From: Novosphingobium malaysiense
GTDB taxonomy: Bacteria; Pseudomonadota; Alphaproteobacteria; Sphingomonadales; Sphingomonadaceae
NCBI RefSeq assembly: GCF_000802225.1
Contig: NZ_JTDI01000011.1
Coordinates: 1 to 64,000 of the forward strand
Direction: 5' to 3'
Length of the DNA stretch: 64,000 nucleotides
Under the pieces are notes generated by a model. It saw only the letters and a program-made list of their open reading frames with translations. It made no database searches and had not been told where the DNA came from. The position numbers and the translations under genes are program-made. Below are positions 15,991 through 24,297 of this stretch, piece by piece. Position 1 is the first letter of the stretch. Each line of letters begins with the position of its first letter.

Positions 15991-16647
15991 ATGGCGCTGT
16001 TTCGCAATGGCATTCGAGGCAACAAGGATGCGGGCTCGCGGCCCGACCCACTCGCGGGCAAGCCCGCCAGCTTTGGCATCCATCGCTACCTGCAAGGCTC
16101 GGCCAACCTCTTCGAGGAAAACCGGCTCCTGAAGTTCGCGATTTGCGGAACGCTGGGGGTGACGGCGGTGCTGGGCATGCTGCTCTACACCACCAACCAG
16201 AACCAGCGCACGGTGATCGTGCCATTCGGTGCGGGCGGCGATCTCTACGTCACCGGCAATACGCCCTCGCCCGGATACCTGCACACCATGACCCGCAACG
16301 TGGTCAGCCTTGCCGGGACCTATTCGGCCTACAGCGCCGATCGGCAGTTCCAGGAACTGCTGAGCCTTGCGCATCCCAGCGCTTACAACGGCCTTCGCGA
16401 CAGCTTCAACGCCATTCTCGACGAGCTCGCGAGCAATCCGACGCTCTCGATCGCGACCTACGTCCGGACCGATCAGCCCGTGACCTGGACCAAGACCGAG
16501 ATCGTGGTGCCCGTCGAGAAGGTGCGCATCATCGGCGGGGTCGTACGCAAGTTCCGGGGCAATTTCCGGATCGGTTACGCGATCGACAATGGCCGCTTCT
16601 GGCTCACCCGCCTTTCCGAGGAAAAGTTCGATGCCGAAACCCACTAG
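15991..16647 (+). CDS. traE: Conjugal transfer protein TraE
   Basis: A 218-aa VirB8-like inner-membrane protein. A single membrane helix (FAICGTLGVTAVLGMLLYTT, about 50-70) is followed by a periplasmic domain with RTVIVPFGAGGDLYVTGN and VRIIGGVVRKFRGNFRIGYA, typical of TraE. The ATG at 15991 lies 8 bases after traL. The 3' end overlaps traK by 17 bases. It nucleates the core complex with TraK, TraV and TraB. Confidence 0.9.
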   Translation: MALFRNGIRGNKDAGSRPDPLAGKPASFGIHRYLQGSANLFEENRLLKFAICGTLGVTAVLGMLLYTTNQNQRTVIVPFGAGGDLYVTGNTPSPGYLHTMTRNVVSLAGTYSAYSADRQFQELLSLAHPSAYNGLRDSFNAILDELASNPTLSIATYVRTDQPVTWTKTEIVVPVEKVRIIGGVVRKFRGNFRIGYAIDNGRFWLTRLSEEKFDAETH

Positions 16648-17416
16648 GCGCAGCCCAAAGCGCGTGGGCGGCACCGCGCTGCTCGCCGCCGTCATGATCG
16701 CGGCGCCCACCTCCGCGCCGGCGCAGACCATGATGGCCCTGCCCGACCAGACGAGCACCATTCGCCTCTCCAACCGCGACATCAACCATGTGGTCTGCGA
16801 GGGCGGCGAGATCGAGGACGTGCGCTTTTCCGCGGAGAAGGCGATCGCGGTTGAAAAGGCCGGATCGGACGCCTGGATCAAGTTCCTGGTGAAGGAAATC
16901 GATGAGCTGGGCGCCGTCACGCGCAGCTATGTGTCCACCCCTTCGGAATTCTTCGTCTCGTGCAATGGCGCGATCTACACGCTCTATGCCGAACCTTCGG
17001 ACATTCCGGCGCAAACCGTGACCCTGGCCCCGGGGCGCCCCCAGCGCGCAAAGGCCAACGCCGATCTGCTGGGCCCCCTGGTCGAGGAAGAACGCGCGGT
17101 TTCTATCAGCCTTGCCATGCTGCAGGACCGGCTGCCCGCAAGCTTCGCCGAAGTGGCGCCTGCCTCGGGCACGATCGCACTACCCGCCCTGCCCGGCACT
17201 GCACTGACCGAACGCCGACGCGTCGCGATCGAAGGCGCCGGGCTTTCAGCATCGGAATACCTTGTCAGCCCGGCGGCAAGCGTGACGCTCGACGAACGCA
17301 GCTTCCTCGACCGGAGCCTTGGCGTGAACATCTTCGCGGTCACGCTCGACCGGCTTGTCCTCAAGGCCGGCGAGTCCGCGCGCCTCGTCGTCATCCGCAG
17401 GGGAGAGGCGCAATGA
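16631..17416 (+). CDS. traK: Conjugal transfer secretin-like protein TraK
   Basis: A 261-aa periplasmic protein with a signal peptide (LLAAVMIAAPTSAPAQ) and a VirB9/secretin-like body (TSTIRLSNRDINHVVCEGGE, YVSTPSEFFVSCNGAIYTLY, and a C-terminal beta domain ending RLVVIRRGEAQ). The ATG at 16631 follows GAGGAAA and lies inside the end of traE. The gene overlaps traB by 4 bases (ATGA). TraK forms the outer-membrane ring with the lipoprotein TraV. Confidence 0.9.
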   Translation: MPKPTRRSPKRVGGTALLAAVMIAAPTSAPAQTMMALPDQTSTIRLSNRDINHVVCEGGEIEDVRFSAEKAIAVEKAGSDAWIKFLVKEIDELGAVTRSYVSTPSEFFVSCNGAIYTLYAEPSDIPAQTVTLAPGRPQRAKANADLLGPLVEEERAVSISLAMLQDRLPASFAEVAPASGTIALPALPGTALTERRRVAIEGAGLSASEYLVSPAASVTLDERSFLDRSLGVNIFAVTLDRLVLKAGESARLVVIRRGEAQ

Positions 17417-18732
17417 GCAATGACATGCGCCGCCCGGGTAACACGCGTCCAGCGCACAGCGGGTCTGAAGGTAAGCCCGAGGGCAGGGAAGCCGACAAGG
17501 ATATCCGGCCCGACACGAACCTGATGCATCCCTCGCTTGTCGATGTGCTGCGCGCGCGCTGGAATACGCTCGGATCGGGCACGCGCCTTCGCGTCAAGCA
17601 GGCAACACTTCTCGGCGCCGTCGGACTGCTGGGCTACGCGCTCTATACCGCCAGCAGCGCGGGCGATGAACCAGAGACCGACAAGCCCGAGGCATCGACC
17701 CTCAACATGGGCGCGGGACTTCGCGGCGACAGCCTCGAAGAAAAGCTGCGCGGCGATTTCAAGAAAGTACTCGACGACCAGAAGCTGCTCGGCGACCGGC
17801 TCGCCGCGATCGAGGAAGGCAAGGCGCCCGGCCAAACCAAAGCGTCAGGACTTGATGGAGCGGCTAGCGACACCGGCGATCTTCCTCCGGCACTGGATGG
17901 CGAGGCTCCGGCCTTTCCGCCGCCGCCCGAAGGCATCCCCGACAACATCACGGTCACACCACCGCTGCCGCCTGCAGCCCCGCCCGCGCCGCCAGTCGAA
18001 AAGGTCGTCGGCGCGATCGGCTCGGCGACAAGCCCGGTGCTCGCCAAGGGCACAGAGGGTTCGGCTACGGACTCGAAAAAAAAGAATCGGACGATCTATT
18101 TACCGCCTGGTTTCATGAAGGCGCGGCTCCTGACCGGCGTTGATGCCCTGGCAAGCCGCGATGCAACCTCGAACCCCGAGCCGATTATCGCTCGGGTCCA
18201 GGCGCCGGCCGTCCTGCCCAATGACGTCAAGGCGAACCTTTCCGGGTGCTTCGTCATCGGCAATGCGACTGGCAGCCTCGCCAAGGAGCGCGTCGAGGTC
18301 CAGCTGGTGAGCCTCTCGTGCGTCGACTTCGATGAACATTCCGTGGTCGACCAACCGGTCAAGGGCTTCTTCGTCGATGCCGACGGCAAGAAGGGCCTCT
18401 CGGGCCGCGTGGTGACGCGGGCCGGGGCCGCCCTTGCCCGCAGTTTCATAGCCGGCACCATCAGCGGGATCAGCCAGACGGTGGAGAACACCTTCGGCGA
18501 AACCTCGACCTCAGCGCTCGGCACGGTGCGCTCGATCGATGCCGCCGATGCCGCGAAAACCGGCATCGCGGGCGGGCTGTCCAGGTCCTCGGACAAGCTC
18601 ACCGACTTCTACCTCGATCTTGCCCGCCAGGCGGGGCCCATCGTCGAGGTGGGCGCTGCCAAGGACGTGGTCGTCGTCATCCAGGAGGGCGTTTCCCTCG
18701 AAATCAAGCCCGGTGCGGGATCGCAATTTTGA
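17413..18732 (+). CDS. traB: Conjugal transfer protein TraB (VirB10-like)
   Basis: A 439-aa VirB10-family scaffold. A cytosolic N-terminus precedes a membrane segment (LLGAVGLLGYALYTASS, about 74-90), a short coiled segment (EEKLRGDFKKVLDDQKLLGD), a proline-rich spacer (FPPPPEGIPDNI, then PPLPPAAPPAPP) and a C-terminal beta-barrel domain (YLPPGFMKARLLTGVDAL to LEIKPGAGSQF). Length and order match TraB of F-type systems. It overlaps traK by 4 bases and precedes traV. Confidence 0.92.
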   Translation: MSNDMRRPGNTRPAHSGSEGKPEGREADKDIRPDTNLMHPSLVDVLRARWNTLGSGTRLRVKQATLLGAVGLLGYALYTASSAGDEPETDKPEASTLNMGAGLRGDSLEEKLRGDFKKVLDDQKLLGDRLAAIEEGKAPGQTKASGLDGAASDTGDLPPALDGEAPAFPPPPEGIPDNITVTPPLPPAAPPAPPVEKVVGAIGSATSPVLAKGTEGSATDSKKKNRTIYLPPGFMKARLLTGVDALASRDATSNPEPIIARVQAPAVLPNDVKANLSGCFVIGNATGSLAKERVEVQLVSLSCVDFDEHSVVDQPVKGFFVDADGKKGLSGRVVTRAGAALARSFIAGTISGISQTVENTFGETSTSALGTVRSIDAADAAKTGIAGGLSRSSDKLTDFYLDLARQAGPIVEVGAAKDVVVVIQEGVSLEIKPGAGSQF

Positions 18733-18782
18733 TGCCCCACCCCCCTCTTCATGCCGTTCCTCGTCTTTCCGGAGAAGCTCCC

Positions 18783-19421
18783 ATGGCCTTGCTCCCCGAT
18801 CGCTTCAACCCGCGAACCGCTCGCCTTCTGGCGCCCGCGCTCATGGTCCTCGCAGGCTCGCTCAGCGGCTGTGCGTCATTGGGCTCGATCATGTCGCCCT
18901 ACCCGGAAAAGTTCTCCTGCAAGAACCCCGATCATGGCCAGTGCATCCACCCCGAGGACGCCTACGAGGACGCGCGCGCGGGCCGCAAGGCGCGCTCGGA
19001 TCCCGCCGTGACCAACGACAGGAAGCTGCTGCGCGATAGCGGCAAGGCTGCCGGCAAGCTGCGCGGCAGTGCCCGCGACGCAGCGGGCGCCTTCGCCGGT
19101 TACCGCGACAGCGTCTACCGCGAACTCCAGGGCCTGATCGAGGCCCCGGTAACGCCGATGCTGAAGTCGGGCGAGACCGTGCGCACTCTGATCCTCCCCT
19201 ATGCCGACCGGCAGCGGCCCGACCGCCTGTTCATGCCGCGCTACGTCTATTCGATCCTTGAACGCCCGACCTGGGTGGTGGGCGGCTATCTCGTAAAGCC
19301 CTTATCCCCTGCCGCGCAGCTGCCGGTGCTGGGACAGATCCGCGAAAGGCCTGTCGATGGCATCGCCACCGGCGGCCCAGGGCGTGCTGAAGCTATGCCT
19401 GCATCGGAGACTGGCCGATGA
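18783..19421 (+). CDS. traV: Conjugal transfer lipoprotein TraV
   Basis: A 212-aa outer-membrane lipoprotein with lipobox LSGC (MVLAGSLSGCASLGS) and the TraV-like KFSCKNPDHGQCIHPEDAYE segment, whose two Cys are conserved in TraV. The ATG at 18783 follows GGAGAAG; an upstream in-frame ATG at 18729 overlaps the traB stop but gives no better signal. The gene overlaps traC by 4 bases. TraV anchors the TraK ring. Confidence 0.88.
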   Translation: MALLPDRFNPRTARLLAPALMVLAGSLSGCASLGSIMSPYPEKFSCKNPDHGQCIHPEDAYEDARAGRKARSDPAVTNDRKLLRDSGKAAGKLRGSARDAAGAFAGYRDSVYRELQGLIEAPVTPMLKSGETVRTLILPYADRQRPDRLFMPRYVYSILERPTWVVGGYLVKPLSPAAQLPVLGQIRERPVDGIATGGPGRAEAMPASETGR

Positions 19422-21970
19422 GCGCCCGCCCCAACAATGACAGGGACAGGATCGGCGATCTCAGCTTCGCGGCGCTGCGCCGGCAGGTTTCGCGGGACTC
19501 TTACTCCGATCACCTGCCACTCGTCGCCTGGGCCGAAGAGGAAGGCGCGTTCCTGACGATCGATGATGGTTGGGGCTACGCCTGGGAACTGACACCCAGC
19601 GCCTACATGTTCGCCCACGTACACTCGGCGCTGCTGGGCCTGCTCAACATTCATTTCGAGCCGGGCACGGTGCTGCAGATCATCAGCTTTGCCGATCCGC
19701 TCGTCGATGATGCGCTTGATGCCTTCCTTGACCTCAAGACCCGCGATGATCCGCTGATCCAGGCCTCCGCGCGGCGCACTTACGATTACCTGCGCGAAGG
19801 CCGGCACGGACTCGGCGCGCTGCACGGCATCCCGGTCAGGAATTTCCGCACCTTCCTGGCGGTCAAGACGCGCAAGCCGCTGGGCCGCGATCCGCGGCGC
19901 CAGATCGAGGAACAACTGGCGAGGCTCGGGATCGCGCCGATGCCGCCCGAAGCCCTGATGGCCTTCTACCGCCGCGTCTTCAACGGTGTGTTCACCTCGG
20001 CTCCGGGCAACTTCACCAATGGCACCAGCGATGGCAGCGCGCCGCGCCCCTTGCGCAAGCAGATCATCGATGCCGGGCCAGACCTGCTTTTCGAAGGCCC
20101 CGAAGTCTTCCTCGGCGGCCAGGTCGCGCGGTGCCTCACGCCCAAAGCGCCCGCCCGGCGCATCACCGCCGAACGTGCAAGCCGGTTGACCGGCGGCATT
20201 CGGGGCTCTGCCGAAGACAGCGACCAGATCGGCGGGCCGTTTCTCTACACTCTCAATGTCCTGTTCGATCACAGCGCGTTCGAGATCCACAAGCGCGCGC
20301 AGATTCTTTCGGCCCAGAAAGCCGCAGGCTCCTTCGCGGTCGAGGTCGGCAAGCAGATCGAGGAAATCAGCTGGGTGCTCGACGAGGCCGGAAACAGCCG
20401 CTTCGTGCGCGTCATTCCCTCGGTCTGGGTCTTCGGCGAGACACGAGGGCAAGCGCGAGAAATGGCCGCGCGCGCAAGGCGCCTGTGGGAAGCCGAGCCC
20501 CTCCCCTTCATGATGCAGGAGGAAAGCTACCTCAATCCGATCCTGCTGCCGATGAGCCTGCCCTTCGGGCTCTACCCCGACGGCAAGACGCTGCGCATGC
20601 TCGAGCGAGACTTTCGCATGCCGGTCAAGGCCGCCGTGCTCATGAGCCCGATCCAGACCGATTTTCGCGGCGGCGGGCGCCCGGCCCTCCTCTACACTGG
20701 CCGCAAGGGCCAGCTCATCACGCTCGATCTCTTCGATCCGCGCATCAACAACTACAACTTCATCGTCTCGGCCGAGTCCGGCGCGGGCAAGAGCTTCCTC
20801 CTCAACAACCTGTGCCAGCAGTATTATGCAAGCGGCGCGCTCATCCGGATCATCGATATCGGCGGCTCCTACCGCAAGCTCTGCACCCTGTGCTCGGGCC
20901 GGTACATCGATCTGGGCGAGGAACGCCTCGTCCTCAATCCCTTCGATCTTGGCCTTGCGATCGACGGCGAGGACAAGCAGTCGGCGATCGCCATGGCCGT
21001 CGCCATCGTTGCCGAAATGGCCAATGCCGCGACCCGCAAGGGCGTTTCCACCTCGGAATGGAATCTCCTGAAGTCCGCTGTCCAGTGGACGATCGATTCC
21101 GGCCGCGCCGAACGGGGCATCGATGCGGTGCGAGAATGGCTGGGAAGTTATCCCGCCCACACGCGGACCGATCTCGACAAGGTCGAGCACCTCCTCCCCG
21201 TCGCGCGCGAGCTTGCCTTCAACTTGCGCGACTTCGGTTCGGACGGCGCCTACGGCCATTACTTCAACGGGCCATCGACCTTCGATATCTCGAGCGACGA
21301 GTTCGTGGTGCTCGAGCTCGAACGCCTCAAGAACATGCCAGACCTCTTCAACGTCGTGGTCATGGTGGTGGTGAACGCGGTCACCCAGGAACTCTACCTC
21401 TCGGGCCGCGACCGTCCCCGCTTCGTGCTGTGCGACGAGGCCGCGCAATTCATGACCCGCAGCGACGGCCAGGACCTCTCGCGCCTCGCCGAAGCCTTCG
21501 GGCAAGGCTACCGCCGTGCACGCAAGTACCAGGGCAGCTTCGGCATCGTCATGCAGTCGATGAACGACCTCATGCTTTTCGGCGGTACCGGCCAGGTCAT
21601 TCTCGAAAACGCGGCAACCCGCTTCCTGCTACAGGGTTCGACGTACGAGAAGGCGGTCGAAAACAAGATCCTCGACTACTCGCCTTTCGTGCTCGACCTC
21701 CTGAAATCGGTCCGCAACAACAAGCCCAACTACTCCGAAGTCTTCATCGACTCCCCGCTGGGTCTGGGTATCGCGCGGCTCGTCGTCGATCCCTTCAGCT
21801 ACTGGATCAACACTTCCGCGCCGACCGAAGTCGCCGCCTTCGAGGCGCTCATTCGCCGAGGCCGCTCACCGCTCGAAGCGGTCTGCGAACTTGCAGGGGT
21901 CGATCCCGCCGAGATCCTCGGCACCCGCCCGCCGCTCCTTCTCACCGCCGAGGACGAGGAGGCAGCATGA
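19418..21970 (+). CDS. traC: Conjugal transfer ATPase TraC
   Basis: An 850-aa VirB4-class ATPase. The N-terminal domain (TraC_F_IV type) covers about residues 20-420. The C-terminal RecA-like domain has Walker A ESGAGKS (about 453-459), Walker B FVLCDEAAQF and downstream RYARKYQGSFGIVMQS-like arginine-bearing motifs (YRRARKYQGSFGIVMQSMND). It powers pilus assembly on the inner membrane. The length is close to the F homologue (875 aa). It overlaps traV and the next gene by 4 bases each. Confidence 0.95.
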   Translation: MSARPNNDRDRIGDLSFAALRRQVSRDSYSDHLPLVAWAEEEGAFLTIDDGWGYAWELTPSAYMFAHVHSALLGLLNIHFEPGTVLQIISFADPLVDDALDAFLDLKTRDDPLIQASARRTYDYLREGRHGLGALHGIPVRNFRTFLAVKTRKPLGRDPRRQIEEQLARLGIAPMPPEALMAFYRRVFNGVFTSAPGNFTNGTSDGSAPRPLRKQIIDAGPDLLFEGPEVFLGGQVARCLTPKAPARRITAERASRLTGGIRGSAEDSDQIGGPFLYTLNVLFDHSAFEIHKRAQILSAQKAAGSFAVEVGKQIEEISWVLDEAGNSRFVRVIPSVWVFGETRGQAREMAARARRLWEAEPLPFMMQEESYLNPILLPMSLPFGLYPDGKTLRMLERDFRMPVKAAVLMSPIQTDFRGGGRPALLYTGRKGQLITLDLFDPRINNYNFIVSAESGAGKSFLLNNLCQQYYASGALIRIIDIGGSYRKLCTLCSGRYIDLGEERLVLNPFDLGLAIDGEDKQSAIAMAVAIVAEMANAATRKGVSTSEWNLLKSAVQWTIDSGRAERGIDAVREWLGSYPAHTRTDLDKVEHLLPVARELAFNLRDFGSDGAYGHYFNGPSTFDISSDEFVVLELERLKNMPDLFNVVVMVVVNAVTQELYLSGRDRPRFVLCDEAAQFMTRSDGQDLSRLAEAFGQGYRRARKYQGSFGIVMQSMNDLMLFGGTGQVILENAATRFLLQGSTYEKAVENKILDYSPFVLDLLKSVRNNKPNYSEVFIDSPLGLGIARLVVDPFSYWINTSAPTEVAAFEALIRRGRSPLEAVCELAGVDPAEILGTRPPLLLTAEDEEAA

Positions 21971-22296
21971 TGCGACAGCGCCCCAGCCACCCCGACCAGA
22001 TGAGCCTCGACTGGAGCAAGGATGTCGAGATCGAGCGGATCATCGAGGCGCGCGTTGCCATTCGCGCCGAGGCCGCGGCCCTGCGCTGGCGCTTCCGGCT
22101 GATCCTTGTCGAAAGCGTGATGATGACGGCCCTCGTGCTCGCAGCAGGCTTCACCCTGGGCCAGCCCACGGCGCTGGTACTGCGCGGCGCGTTCCTCGTC
22201 GGTATCGCCTGCTTTACGAGCGGCATGCTGCTCATCGTGCTCTCGGGGGTGGCATGCCACCTATCGGAACGCCTGCGTCGCTGGAGGCGCCGGTGA
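21967..22296 (+). CDS. Small inner-membrane protein in the trbI position
   Basis: A 109-aa protein between traC and traW, where F carries trbI. A charged N-terminus (WSKDVEIERIIEARVAIRAE) is followed by two hydrophobic helices (LILVESVMMTALVLAAGFTL and VLRGAFLVGIACFTSGMLLI) and an Arg-rich tail. F TrbI has one membrane segment and a periplasmic domain, so this is a positional counterpart rather than a proven homologue. The ATG at 21967 overlaps the traC stop; a second ATG follows immediately. Confidence 0.65.
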   Translation: MMRQRPSHPDQMSLDWSKDVEIERIIEARVAIRAEAAALRWRFRLILVESVMMTALVLAAGFTLGQPTALVLRGAFLVGIACFTSGMLLIVLSGVACHLSERLRRWRRR

Positions 22297-23000
22297 TGAG
22301 GCCTCCGCCCCCGCGGCACGATCACGTCCGCGCGGTTGCCCTGTTCCAGGCCGCGACCATCGGCGCGCTGGTGCTCGCTTCCGCCCTGCTCGGCGCCACC
22401 GCCAAGGCCGCGACCTCGACGATCGGGCGCACATGGCCCATCGCCGAGCCGGATGCCCTCTCGGAAATCGAGGCCCGCACCGCCAGACTCCCTTCTGACA
22501 TGCGCGGCCAGTTTGGCCCGCGCTCCAGATGGACGGCCATGAAAGCCGCCTCTCTGGCGCCCGCCACCGTCAACCGGACGCGAAATGTGGTTCCCTTCTA
22601 CTCGCTCGATACCGAAATCCGCCTGCCGGACGGCAAGGTGCTCTACCCCAGGGGCTTCACCTTCAATCCGCTCGACTACGTGACGCTTCCCCAGCGCCTT
22701 GTCGTCGTCCGGCCGCGCGATCTCGCCTGGGCTCTCCAGACCGCGCGCTTGACCGATTTCATCCTGCTGGCGGCAGGCGATGCGCGGGATGAGGACGCGA
22801 TCACGCTGTCCGAGCGCACGGGCCGGCCGATCTTCATTCTAGAAGAGCGCGTGAAGCAGCGCCTCGGCCTTACCGTCGCGCCGGTCGTGGTGCGCCAGCA
22901 GGGCAAAAGGCTCGAACTCACCGAAGTCCGCATCGATCGGCGCGGGCACCGAAAGGACGCCACGACTACGTCCGCCCGCGAACGCAGGCCCCAGCCATGA
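22296..23000 (+). CDS. traW: Conjugal transfer protein TraW
   Basis: A 234-aa periplasmic protein with a signal segment (ALFQAATIGALVLASALLGA then TAKA) and TraW features: IGRTWPIAEPDALSEIEART, FYSLDTEIRLPDGKVLYPRG, FNPLDYVTLPQRLVVV and a final GRPIFILEERVKQRLGL. TraW acts with TraU, TrbC and TraF in pilus extension. It starts with ATG 22296 in a TGATG junction with the previous stop and overlaps traU by 4 bases. Confidence 0.9.
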   Translation: MRPPPPRHDHVRAVALFQAATIGALVLASALLGATAKAATSTIGRTWPIAEPDALSEIEARTARLPSDMRGQFGPRSRWTAMKAASLAPATVNRTRNVVPFYSLDTEIRLPDGKVLYPRGFTFNPLDYVTLPQRLVVVRPRDLAWALQTARLTDFILLAAGDARDEDAITLSERTGRPIFILEERVKQRLGLTVAPVVVRQQGKRLELTEVRIDRRGHRKDATTTSARERRPQP

Positions 23001-24010
23001 ACCACTCACGCATCCGGAACGCGCTTGGAGCAGCCCTGCTTTTCGCTTCAGGCCTTGCAGCGAGTCCGGCCCAGGCATCGTCCTGCCCGGCAGGCACGGT
23101 GTTCAATCCGATGACCAAGGTGCGCTGGACCTGCATCTTTCCCATCACGATCGGCGGCGTGCGCGTGGGCAGCACCGACAAGCTCTCGCGCGAGCTCGAT
23201 GCGCAGTCCTCCTCCAAGCCGCTGTGCGCCTGCCGCAAGGGCGCCACATTCTGGTTCGGGGTAAAGGTAAGCTTCTGGTCGCCCAATCGCATGATCGATG
23301 TGGTGACCGAGCCAGGTTGCATGATGGCATTGGGGGCTGATCTGATGCCCACCCATGGCCGCCTCCAGGGCAGCCAGAGCTCGATTTCGGATGGGACGAA
23401 CACGCGCAAGATGTTCGCGCAGATGCACTACTACATCTCGCCGGTCTGGAAGATGCTCGACATGTTCACCGACCTTCCCTGCCTCGAGGACGACGGCTTC
23501 GACGTGGCGATGATCACCGAGGTGCTGCCGACCTGGCAGTCGGGAACGCTTGGCGCGATCATCCAACCCGAGGGCATCCTCTTCGGAAATCCCGCCGCGG
23601 GCCTTGCCTGCATGGCCGACAGCGCCGCGGCTGCCGCGGGCAAGGTCATCGATCCCCTGTTCTGGTGCATGGGTTCGTGGGGAGCGACCTACCCGGTCGC
23701 GGGCGACATCCATTTCGATGACAGTGTCGAGGCTTGGGCCGGATTGGCGGCGCGCGGCACATTCATGATGGGGCGCCTTGGCGCGCTTACCATTTCCTCG
23801 GCCGACGGCTGCTCGTTCATCCCCCAGCCCATCTGGACCAAGAGCCGCTACAAGTATCAGCTCATGGAGCCGGTCAAGGGCGGCAAGTGCGTGAACGTCG
23901 GGCGTCCGGGCGCGCTGTGGTCCTCGGGCAAGCATGCGCCGGGGCAGGACAACGCCCAGTTCATGCTCTTCGAGAAAGTCATCTGCTGCGCAGGAGTAAG
24001 CACGCCATGA
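22997..24010 (+). CDS. traU: Conjugal transfer protein TraU
   Basis: A 337-aa Cys-rich periplasmic protein (about 10 Cys in the mature part). A signal peptide ends QAS. Family features include CPAGTVFNPMTKVRWTCIFP, FPITIGGVRVG, CACRKGATFWFGVKVSFWSP and MHYYISPVWKMLDMFTDLPC. The length matches F TraU (330 aa). It needs disulfide formation, which fits the DsbC-like and CxxC proteins in this operon. Confidence 0.95.
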   Translation: MNHSRIRNALGAALLFASGLAASPAQASSCPAGTVFNPMTKVRWTCIFPITIGGVRVGSTDKLSRELDAQSSSKPLCACRKGATFWFGVKVSFWSPNRMIDVVTEPGCMMALGADLMPTHGRLQGSQSSISDGTNTRKMFAQMHYYISPVWKMLDMFTDLPCLEDDGFDVAMITEVLPTWQSGTLGAIIQPEGILFGNPAAGLACMADSAAAAAGKVIDPLFWCMGSWGATYPVAGDIHFDDSVEAWAGLAARGTFMMGRLGALTISSADGCSFIPQPIWTKSRYKYQLMEPVKGGKCVNVGRPGALWSSGKHAPGQDNAQFMLFEKVICCAGVSTP

Positions 24011-24297
24011 GCGCCTCCCCTGCCCGCATCTCACCCCATCCTCTTTCCGCGCGCGGCCCGGTTCCGCAATGGTCTGCCCGCCACAGCCACGAAGGCTGCC
24101 GGGACGCGCGTGGAACAGGAGCGGCCTTGCCTGCCCCCGGGCAGGGTCGCTCCGCCCCCGGCCGGCACGGCTGTCGGCGGATTCCCGGGACGTTCGCCCT
24201 CTCAACCGTCCCGGGCTTCGCCGCGGCCATGCCGGCCACCCTTGGCTGTCACACCTCCAGCGGCGCCCGGCCTGCTCCCGGAGGGAGCGGACAATGA
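24007..24297 (+). CDS. Doubtful 96-aa frame between traU and traN
   Basis: This frame begins with an ATGA overlap at the traU stop and ends overlapping the next start, so position favours translation. However the product (MSASPARISPHPLSARGPVP and on) is rich in Pro, Gly, Arg and Ala, with no signal, membrane segment or domain. The 283-base gap may instead be untranslated. In F this position carries trbC, which here lies further downstream. Confidence 0.25.
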   Translation: MSASPARISPHPLSARGPVPQWSARHSHEGCRDARGTGAALPAPGQGRSAPGRHGCRRIPGTFALSTVPGFAAAMPATLGCHTSSGARPAPGGSGQ